Part shown: positions 56,086 to 64,000 of the stretch, in pieces
Layout of the letters: each line of letters begins with the position of its first letter
Position numbering within the stretch: the first letter of the stretch is position 1
NCBI RefSeq assembly: GCF_023065955.2
Contig: NW_026622874.1
Location: 25,167,772 to 25,231,771, forward strand
Direction: 5' to 3'
DNA length: 64,000 nt
Origin: Ursus arctos
Lineage: Eukaryota > Chordata > Mammalia > Carnivora > Ursidae
Translations under genes and position numbers: made by a program
Notes under the pieces: generated by a model
The model's database searches: none
The model's input: only the letters and a program-made list of their open reading frames with translations
What the model was told of the DNA's origin: nothing

Positions 56086-56547
56086 GACAGGATAAAAAAC
56101 CTCAAACCACAGGTTTCGGAATCACTGCCTGTGAGAGACTCAACATACATCTCAAAAAAGGCACAGGGTGAGGAAACCAGAGGGGGAGCCCATTCAAGTC
56201 CCAGCCACCCCTGCACTACCATGGATGGGGTGAAGGAGACCTCCTTCTCAAACTGTTTTGATGAGGTGGTGAGCCAACCAGCAATGGCCTCTGTCAGTCA
56301 TTTTGGTGGGGATGCTCCCTTATGGAAACAGCTCCTGGAGGGTCTGGAATGGGCTCCAGCGAGAGTGGGGAAAGTGAACAAAGCCAAGTGGGTGGTTCCC
56401 TTTGGCCCATCTCTGAGGGTGCTCTGTGCCACCATTTGGGCAAACGCTACAAGTAACTCAGCCCACGCAGGAATAGAAGTGAAGTTCCCTCCAAGGTGTC
56501 AGAGCTTTGGGAAACTGCCTGACATCAAATATCTTGTAGCCTTTTAG
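56080..56547 (+). other. 155-codon open frame in unique DNA, unrecognised
   Basis: The frame runs from ATG 56080 to TAG 56545-56547. Its composition is unbiased. It has no signal peptide, membrane segment or domain that I can name, and no CpG island or TATA nearby. The start overlaps the end of an L2 relic. It might be a decayed coding exon or processed-gene relic, but chance is the default. Confidence 0.2.
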
Positions 56548-56549
56548 CC

Positions 56550-57810
56550 TGACTCCTTTCTTCTGGGAGCAGGGCCATGAGGAAAGCAGACGGCGGTTGA
56601 GATGGTGCTGCCAGAGGCACATGGGCCACAGGCTGAGGAGTCAGGGAGGAGATGGGCAGTGTTTCAGGCCCCTGCTGGCAGATGCCAGTGTGGATTTCTG
56701 TCATCCAGAAAGTGGCTATTTTCAAAGGAGAAAAGAAAATAGTCTTTTGATAGTCATTTCTTGATGGACAAACAAGACCTCCCCATTTGGAAACCCTTAG
56801 CTGTCAATGTGAATGAGAGGCATGAATTCAGAACACAAGGGTTTCTTCTCAATGCTCCCTAGTGAATTCTCTTTCAGTCATACATTATGTAAAGAAGAAG
56901 GGACAGAGCCGATAAACACACAGACATGCAAGCTCTCACACTTGTGTGCCCAGAGCTCCATGAGCTTGAGACAGCCTCAAGCATGGGGCTAGGCTTTGCA
57001 CAGTGTGCTGTCCTCATTCACAACTCAGAAACCCAAGTATGCCCAGCTGAAGCCCCAGCCTTCATATTGCTGTTCCCCCAAATAATCCCTAATCCAGATG
57101 GAGCTGCCTTACCCTCAAAGACCTGCCAAGTGACACATGATCTTCTTGATATCACGCACATACTGAATGACACATTTCATTAGCAGACTTCCATGAGTTA
57201 TCCTCACCACCCCCTCCCCAAGTGTCACATTCTCATACTCCTCTTGCCATAAGCAGGCTAGCCCCAGCTTCAGAAAAAAGGGAAGGTTTAAAGCAGAAAG
57301 AGCAGAAAGCTAGAAGAGAATAAAGAAAAGGCCAGCACATACCCTGAAAAAAAAAAAAATTGACACTCTTTCTCAAACCTGAATGTGCATCTGCACTAGA
57401 TTGTCTGAGCAGCCCAATATGGATCTACGCTGAGTTTTCCCATCCTGGGGGAATAATACCTCCCAGCTGGTCAAAAATCCACCTCCGTACACTTTTGTGC
57501 AATAGAAATCTGATATGGGAAAAAGAAGCTAAAAACCTTCCTGTATGGCCAAGGCATGGCACTACAGCACCCTCCTAAATTGAAAATGCACGTCCTCTCA
57601 CCAGCTCCAAGTGCACCACCCAAACATTAGGACAAACCTACGCTCTTTCACCACCCGAGAGCAGAACCGGAAAGCATGTGGCAGCAAACGCCCATGCTAA
57701 TTCCATTTGATACACACACACAAACTGTCAAGGCATCACACAAACATACAGAATAAGTAAAACATGAGCACATGCATATATAGTCGTATGTATACACTGC
57801 CCTCCTGCTG
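56550..57810. other. Unique sequence, nothing recognised
   Basis: An A-run at 57347-57359; otherwise no signal recognised. Confidence 0.4.
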
Positions 57811-57811
57811 G

Positions 57812-57814
<3 letters not shown>

Positions 57815-57842
<28 letters not shown>
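57815..57842. repeat. (GT)n microsatellite
   Basis: About 14 uninterrupted GT units. Confidence 0.95.
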
Positions 57843-57844
57843 TC

Positions 57845-58440
57845 TGCGTGGCGACTGGTGATGCTTTGGCTTATGAGGTTTCCATGGTTACGTTCTGTGG
57901 AGGGAACTGGGGTAATTGAACTCTTGGGGTTCACCATTCAACAGATGCAGCTAGCTCACTCCTGCATGCTCCCTCACTCACTGGTTTGCTGGTTCTGCGT
58001 TCCAGCACCATCCGTGGTTAGTTACAGTTTCAAGTCAAAACCATTGTAACACAGTCAAACCTTCTTGGGGCTCTGGCTTTACTTCCCAAGGAGGGTATTG
58101 AAAACTCTTTCAACATACAGGTTACCCTGGAAAACTCTCAGACTAAGTAGTGTCTAGGGGCAGCCAAGGTCATATATGCCCACACTTTCTCCTCTACACA
58201 AGAAAGACAACCACTCCAGAATGGGTGAGAAAAGCCATATTTACTAATTCATAAAAAACTCTAAGAGAATAAAATCTAAGGACCCAGGCCAGCGTTAACC
58301 ACAGGAGTGGGGGCAGGGTTCCAACATAGGTGTTTTCTTTCCACAGCCCTTGTCAAGAGGCCCCTCTAAAATGGTTATCTTATATCAATTTGGGGCAAAA
58401 TAATTTCTCAGGATAGTGTTAGTCTCAGACATGGTCCGTT
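57845..58440. other. Unique sequence, nothing recognised
   Basis: No gene or repeat signal apart from the bounding microsatellites. Confidence 0.4.
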
Positions 58441-58442
58441 CT

Positions 58443-58508
58443 ATGTATGTATGTATGTATGTATGTATGTATCTATCTATCTATCTATCTATCTATCATC
58501 TATCTATC
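58443..58508. repeat. Compound (ATGT)n(ATCT)n microsatellite
   Basis: About seven ATGT units switch to about seven ATCT units, with one slipped unit at 58497-58500. It is likely polymorphic. Confidence 0.95.
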
Positions 58509-58739
58509 GGAAACTGCCCAAATTGGATTGTCAAATAAAATACTTCAACACACTTCACATGCTAAGATCTCATTTCCTCTGATGAGTCTAACAAGACAAA
58601 CAGAACCAGGAACCTATTGGGAAGTAATTGCCAGACTCTTCTTCAGACTTTGATGACCTACAGGAGTAAAGAAAAACATAATTTCATTTAATCAATAGAG
58701 TAATAGAATAAGGCTCAATTATGGACAAGAAGAGAGAAA

Positions 58740-58870
58740 CTCATTTGGTGGTAAATGGAAGCCTAAATTCCTGTCTCAGTTCAGCCATTAGCCAGTCTGG
58801 AAGCCCCAAGCAATGCTCTTAGCTTCCCTTAGCCTCAGCACCTTATATTCCTATGATTCCTGGTTTCTAT
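58740..58870 (+). repeat. MIR SINE, sense, diverged
   Basis: 'aattcctgtctcagttcagc' / 'cattagccagtctggaag' / 'agcttcccttagcctcagca' weakly follow the sense MIR order. Confidence 0.45.
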
Positions 58871-58874
58871 AGGT

Positions 58875-59345
58875 CCTAAACAGTTTGCCACATATAGGAG
58901 AAGCCCTTTAGCCTGATAATTCAACATGTGATATAGGGCAGAAAGGACCCAGCTCAAGTGCTAAGGTGGCACCTGAATAGTAAGCAAAGAGAGAAAACAA
59001 TACTTTTCCAAATGTCTATGCTCTTTTATATTCTTTTATCTCCTCCATCTCTACCCTAAATTTTCTCCTCCAACACAGACTGGGCATTTTCTATGAATCC
59101 GTAGGACAGAAGAGGAAAATTATGTGTATATGAACATATGCTTTCAGTTTGAATCTAACTACTTACAAAGCAAGACATGAAACTGGACACACTCGTGGAG
59201 AAAAGAACAGTCTAGATAACTAACCAACTGGAAAGAGAAGACCCAGAAGGCAGCATTAGAGGTGGCACTATTCCCCCATACAGAAGAGAAAAGCAAGAAG
59301 CAATTTAATCATTATGGGCTTCGGTGGGACCCACATTGTCCATCC
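58875..59345. other. Unique sequence, nothing recognised
   Basis: No gene, promoter or repeat signal. Confidence 0.4.
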
Positions 59346-59349
59346 CCCT

Positions 59350-59754
59350 TGTTATTGGCTGAATTGTGTCTCCTCACCAAATTCACATATTGAAGTCATA
59401 ACCCATAGTACCTCAGAATATGACTATATTTAAAGATGACTGTATTTTGACCTTTAAAGAGCTCATTAAGGTTACAGGAGGTAATTGGTGTAGACCCTAA
59501 TCTAATACATCTGGTGTCCTTATAAAAAAACACACATGTGTAAAAAGACTAGGACACAGACACATACCAAGGGAAGACCATGTGAAGACAAAGGGAGAAG
59601 ATGGCCCTCTACAAGCCAAGGAGACAGGCCTCAGAAGAAACCAACCCTGCCAACACCTTGATTCCAGCCTCCAGAACTGTGAGAAAATACATTTCTGTTG
59701 TTTCAGTCACCCCATCTGTGGTACTTGCTACAGCAGCCCGAGCAAACTCACACA
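59350..59754 (+). repeat. ERVL-MaLR solitary LTR (MLT1-like), old
   Basis: Starts TGTTATTGGCTGAATTGTGT and continues 'cacatattgaagtcataacc', 'ctggtgtccttat', 'gaagaccatgtgaagacaaa', 'ctacaagccaaggagacagg', 'ccagcctccagaactgtgag' and 'tttctgttgtttcagtcacc', ending AGCAAACTCACACA. It is a non-coding LTR with no adjoining viral genes. Confidence 0.75.
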
Positions 59755-59819
59755 AGTTGCGACCAAACAGTAGCAGGTGCACTGAAATGAGACAGTGAGA
59801 AATGGCTCCCAAATGGCGG

Positions 59820-60035
59820 TCCAGACGGTCGGCTCTGGAGTCAGACCACCTGGGGTTCCCTGCCTGCTCACTGCTCACTAAACAAATAACATGTGAGCTC
59901 TCTATGCCTCAGTTTCCTCATCTACATAACTGGATAACAACACCTTTCTTATATGTCAATTATGAGGATTCTGGGAGTTATTGCCTGTCAAGTACTTAGA
60001 ACAGTGCCTGGAACATAGAAAATACTCAACAAATA
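59820..60035 (+). repeat. MIR SINE, sense, near full length
   Basis: 'cggctctggagtcagaccac' / 'tatgcctcagtttcctcatc' / 'atgtcaattatgaggattct' / 'acttagaacagtgcctggaa' / 'actcaacaaatattg' follow the MIR consensus order. Confidence 0.88.
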
Positions 60036-60039
60036 TTGT

Positions 60040-61525
60040 TACGAAGACAGCCAAGCAATTTTTTAATTAAAGTTTTTTTGGGTTTTGTTTTGGTTTTCTT
60101 TATTTGTTTTTCAGAAAGCTGGAATTGAGTCTGGTATCTGGGTTGGTCTGGCCTGAAGACAAGGAAATGGATAAGATAAGTTATCAGGCCCCCTCCTAGC
60201 TCTGAAATCACACGGATGTCTGAGAACCAACTTGCTACCTTTCAGGGAAGGCTGCAGATTTAATCCTTAAATCCCACCCATAGAGATTGCTTTAGAAAGG
60301 ATCAATGAACCAGACGTAGCCATAATTTTTCAAAACATCACAGTCTGTGAATATTCCCCACAGATGCTCTCAGTCCTCCCCCATAGCCCACTCAAGGCTT
60401 CTCAGGTTTTCATTTTCCATCCCTGCGAACTCATTATCCCTGACAGATCCCTCCAGATCGCTCCACTCCAAGGACAACTGATCTGATTTATTCTCCACTC
60501 TGTCCCTGTGGGATGTTTAGAATGGGGGGGGGGGGCAGGGAGGGGACAGGACTGAGGATTTAACCTAATGACACCAGAACAGCACAAGCAGGTTCATTTC
60601 CATGGATCAGATATGAATGGTGGTTGTAGGGTCCCGGAAACAGCAGGTGGTACTCCCAGCAGCCTCTGCCTCAGCCTCGTGGACACTCTGACAATGACTC
60701 ACCAAATGTCCCCTCTCTTTCCATCACCTGGACCACAGGCCACCCAGTTAATTGTCCACTTTGCAGACTTTGATGTAGTTGCGGCTGGTTCTGTTCTACA
60801 GTCTCTATAGCCTCTGTTGCCCTTAGGAAACATGGCAGGAAACAGAGACCTATAGTTCTTGGGAGGCCAAGGCCAAAGAGGTAAGGTTTAGTTTCACATC
60901 TCCAGGGAATGTGAGAAATGGTACAATGTCCATTCAGAGAACCCAGCAGTATCCAAGTTATCAAGGCCCCAGATCCTTGAGCAAAGAGCAAATGAGCCAT
61001 CAGAGGGAGAGTTAAAAATGTTCTTTTCCCAGGCCCAGAGTGCACACTTCCCTGGAGCCTATCTGACAGTAGGTACATCTAAACAGAAAATGTACTGCTT
61101 CCCTGGCATGTGCCAACCCTGTCTTTCCAGGTAGGTGCTCTTAAAATGTTGTTACATGCAAAGACAGCAATTTAGAATCTATGGCTTTCCAGGTCCATGG
61201 AAGTGGGGGGCAGGAGAGAGAGGAAGAAAAGAGAAGACAATAAAGACATAAAATCTTTGCACAAGGGAAGACCTCCTCGCTTGTTTAATGTACAAGACAA
61301 ATAGCACCTCGCTTTTCTCACCACGCTGATATCAATGGCATTGACATACTTTCAAAGAGATTTTATGGGAAAGAAAAAAGGAAAGTACAAATATTTTGAC
61401 AAGTGAATCTTGCTCCTTGTCCACTAGAAAGTGGTAATTCCTGAAACACCCATTTGCTCTTTCTTCCCAGAAAACATTTGAATAAGCTAATCATTATAAT
61501 AGGAAGGTTTAGGCATCTTTCCATC
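60040..61525. other. Unique sequence, nothing recognised
   Basis: A T/G-rich stretch at 60055-60110 and a G-run of 14 at about 60524-60534. A 135-codon minus frame (60671-61078) lacks domains. Confidence 0.4.
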
Positions 61526-61529
61526 AAAT

Positions 61530-61873
61530 CTTCACCTTGATGGGCTCAACTACTTTCAGTGCTTCATATAAGTGGAGTCATACAGTATTTGTCCTTTATA
61601 TCTGGCTTATTTCGCTTAGCTTAGTCCTCGAGGTTCATTCATTTGTAGCATGTGTCAGAATTTTCTTCCTTTTTAAGACTAACAGTCCAATGTATGTATA
61701 GACCACATTTTGTTTATCCATTCATCTGGTGATGGCCATTTGAGTTGTTTCCCCTTTTGACTATTGCAAATGTTGCTGCTGTGAACACTGGAGTCTCTGT
61801 TTTTATTGCTGGATCCAATGGTAATTCTAGGTCTAACTTTCTGAGGACGCACCAAACTGTTACCACTTTCTCT
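61530..61873 (-). repeat. Old L1 3' end, antisense
   Basis: The + strand is antisense L1: 'agtggagtcatacagtattt', 'ctggcttatttcgcttagct', 'gtttatccattcatctggtg', 'tttgagttgtttcccctttt' and 'ttgcaaatgttgctgctgtg'. It is abruptly replaced by the young L1 at 61875. Confidence 0.8.
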
Positions 61874-61874
61874 A

Positions 61875-63421
61875 TAGCACCAAAAACCATACGTTACCTT
61901 GGAATTAACTTAACCAGAGACGTAAAGGACCTATATTCTAGAAACTATAAATCACTCTTGAAAGACATTGAGGAAGACATAAAAAGATGGAAAGATATTC
62001 CATGCTCATGGATCGGAAGAATTAACATCGTTAAAATGTCCATGCTACCCAGAGCAATCTACACTTTCAATGCTATCCCGATCAAAATACCGAGGACATT
62101 TTTCAAAGAACTGGAACAAATAGTCCTTAAATTTGTATGAAACCAGAAAAGGCCCCGAATCTCCAAGGAACTGTTGAAAAGGAAAAACAAAGCTGGGGGC
62201 ATCACAATGCCGGATTTCGAGCTGTACTACAAAGCTGTGATCACAAAGACAGCATGGTACTGGCACAAAAACAGACACATAGACCAATGGAACAGAATAG
62301 AGAGCCCAGAAATGGACCTTCAGCTCTTTGGGCAACTAATCTTTGATAAAGCAGGAAAAAACATCCGGTGGGAAAAAGACAGTCTCTTCAATAAATGGTG
62401 CTGGGAAAATTGGACAGCTACATGCAACAGAATGAAACTTGACCACTATCTCACACCATACACAAAAATAAACTCCAAATGGATGAAAGACCTCGATGTG
62501 AGACAGGAATCCATCAAAATTCTAGAGGAGAACATAGGCAGCAACCTCTACGACATCGGCCAAAGCAACCTTTTTCATGACACATCCCCAAAGGCAAGAG
62601 AAACAAAAGATAAAATGAATTTATGGGACTTCATCAAGATTAAAAGTTTCTGCACAGCCAAGAAAACAGTCAGAAAAACTAAGAGGCAGCCCACGGAATG
62701 GGAGAATATATTTGCAAATAACACTACAGATAAAGGACTGGTATCCAAGATCTACAAAGAACTTCTCAAACTCAATACACGAGAAACAAATAAACAAATC
62801 AAAAAATGGGCAGAAGATATGAACAGACACTTTTCCAATGAAGACATACAAATGGCTAACAGACACATGAAAAAATGTTCAAAATCATTAGCCATCAAGG
62901 AAATTCAAATCAAAACCACACTGAGATACCACCTTACGCCAGTTAGAATGGCAAAAATAGACAAGGCAAGAGACAACAATTGCTGGAGAGGATGTGGAGA
63001 AAGGGGATCCCTCCTACATTGTTGGTGGGAATGCAAGTTGGTACAGCCACTCTGGAAAACAGTGTGGAGGTCCCTTAAAAAGTTAAAAATTGAGCTACCC
63101 TATGATCCAGCCATTGCACTACTGGGTGTTTACCCCAAAGATACAGACGTAGTAAAGAGAAGGGCCATATGCACACCAATGTTCATAGCAGCAATGTCCA
63201 CAATAGCTAAATCGTGGAAGGAGCCGAGATGCCCTTCAACAGATGACTGGATTAAGAAGTTGTGGTCCATATATACGATGGAATATTACTCAGCTATCAG
63301 AAAGAACGAGTTCTCAACATTTGCTACAACATGGACGGCACTGGAGGAGATAATGCTAAGTGAAATAAGTCAAGCAGAGAAAGACAACTATCATATGATT
63401 TCTCTCATCTATGGAACATAA
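61875..63421 (+). pseudogene. L1 ORF2 C-terminal fragment, one internal stop
   Basis: Encodes the region after the reverse-transcriptase catalytic core to the C-terminus, including the CX3CX7HX4C motif. A TGA at 62138-62140 replaces the Trp codon 849 of the sister copy; reading then stays in frame to the TAA at 63419-63421. The apparent upstream open frame from ATG 61745 is an accidental fusion with antisense old L1 sequence. There is no endonuclease, no RT catalytic Asp pair and no promoter, so it is dead on arrival. Confidence 0.95.
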
Positions 63422-63705
63422 GAACTAGGAAGATCGGTAGGGGAAGAAAGGGATAAAGAAAGGGGGGGTAATCAGAAGGGGGAATGAAACATGAGAGACT
63501 ATGGACTATGAGAAACAAACTGAGGGCCACAGAGGGGAGGGGGGTGGGGGAATGGGATAGGCCGGTGATGGGTAGTAAGGAGGGCACGTATTGCATGGTG
63601 CACTGGGTGTTATACACAACTAATGAATCATCGAGCCTTACATCGGAAACCGGGGATGTACTGTATGGTGACCAACATAATATAATAAAAAATTATAAAA
63701 AAAAA
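61875..63705 (+). mobile_element. 5'-truncated young L1
   Basis: It starts inside ORF2 (equivalent to 31449 in the copy at 26908, about codon 761) and runs to a 3' UTR with AATAAA (63684-63689) and poly(A). About 17 differences over the 1.55-kb coding part against 31449-32995 were counted by eye (about 1.1%), with no coding indel. A clear target duplication is not resolved; a 6-bp TTTCTC match (61868-61873; 63714-63719) is the only candidate. Confidence 0.95.
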
Positions 63706-63725
63706 AAAAAAAGTTTCTCATCTGC

Positions 63726-63926
63726 AGGGCGCCTGGGTGGCACAGCAGTTAAGCGTCTGCCTTCGGCTCAGGGCGTGATCCCAGCGTTATGGGATCGAGC
63801 CCCACATCAGGCTCCTCTGCTATGAGCCTGCTTCTTCCTCTCCCACTCCCCCTGCTTGTGTTCCCTCTCTCCCTGGCTGTCTGTATCTCTGTCAAATAAA
63901 TAAATAAAATCTTTAAAAAAAAAAAA
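63726..63926 (+). mobile_element. Young carnivore tRNA-Lys-derived SINE at the L1 poly(A) tail
   Basis: GGGCGCCTGGGTGGCACAGC head, 'gttaagcgtctgccttcggc', 'tcagggcgtgatcccagcgt', 'tatgggatcgagccccacat', CT-rich middle, AAATAAATAAATAAAATCTT tail. Perfect duplication of an A-run plus GTTTCTCATCTGC ending at 63725 and 63940. It inserted into the L1 tail and its flank, so it is younger than that L1. The head type suggests a bear- or seal-like genome. Confidence 0.97.
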
Positions 63927-64000
63927 AGTTTCTCATCTGCGGAAAAACCCTTCCCAGGGACATAAATAACATCATGTTTCCAAGAATACCAAACTGGATC

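Noticed and set aside
61745..62140. 131-codon frame that looks like a new N-terminus on L1 ORF2
   Set aside because: The first 43 or so codons are antisense old L1 flank joined by chance at the 5'-truncation point; there is no promoter and it stops at 62140.
1..64000. CRISPR array, operon, phage or plasmid features
   Set aside because: No spaced identical short repeats, no ribosome-binding-site-led gene clusters; repeat content is clearly that of a carnivoran mammal.

Overview
This is eukaryotic nuclear DNA from a mammal, very probably an arctoid carnivoran (bear- or seal-like). The evidence is interspersed repeats rather than genes. There are many tRNA-Lys-derived carnivore SINEs (a GGGCGCCTGGGTGGC-type head, a pyrimidine-rich middle and an AATAAA/poly(A) tail). 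There is carnivore-type L1, and a deep background of mammal-wide repeats (L2, MIR, MaLR-type LTRs, hAT/MER5A). I see no bacterial, phage or plasmid features and no known protein-coding host gene that I can name.

Layout. 1-25 kb is intergenic or intronic sequence with old L2 and MIR copies, three MaLR-like LTRs or fragments, single carnivore SINEs, and a nested stack at 22.6-24.5 kb (L1M in L2, a second L1 in that L1M, and a SINE beside it). 25.6-35.7 kb is a LINE nest: an old L1 is split by a near-full-length young L1 (26908-33297, with an 18-bp target-site duplication) and is followed by a second old L1. The young L1 has a CpG-rich 5' UTR carrying its own SINE, an intact 300-codon ORF1, and a 1275-codon-length ORF2 broken by one in-frame TAA. 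About 163 bp of extra sequence lies between the left target duplication and the recognisable L1 5' end, which is a candidate 5' transduction. 35.7-44.8 kb is rich in L2, with an hAT-like element, a SINE and a MER5A copy. 45-51 kb is mostly unique DNA. 51.2-52.6 kb is a two-part CpG island with GC boxes and plausible splice donors on both strands; it is the only good host-promoter candidate in the window. A possible minus-strand downstream exon lies at 49.5-49.9 kb. 53-61 kb is unique DNA with scattered SINE, MIR, L2, an LTR and microsatellites. 61.9-63.7 kb is a 5'-truncated L1 that is about 1% different, by eye, from the same part of the 26.9-33.3 kb element and lies in the same orientation. 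It is followed by a young SINE inserted at its poly(A) tail.

The only proteins recognised with confidence are L1 ORF1p and ORF2p. Endonuclease residues, RT aspartates and the C-terminal Cys/His motif of ORF2 are present at the family's usual positions, but the nonsense codon and two Phe-to-Ser changes in the RT core argue that this copy is inactive. I found no convincing undescribed gene system. The most useful leads are the L1 5' extension, the SINE-started antisense frame in the L1 5' UTR, the direct-repeat L1 pair that flanks the CpG island, and the CpG island itself with its candidate exons. All repeat family names come from recognising consensus-like motifs by eye; boundaries of old repeats are good to perhaps 10-50 bases.
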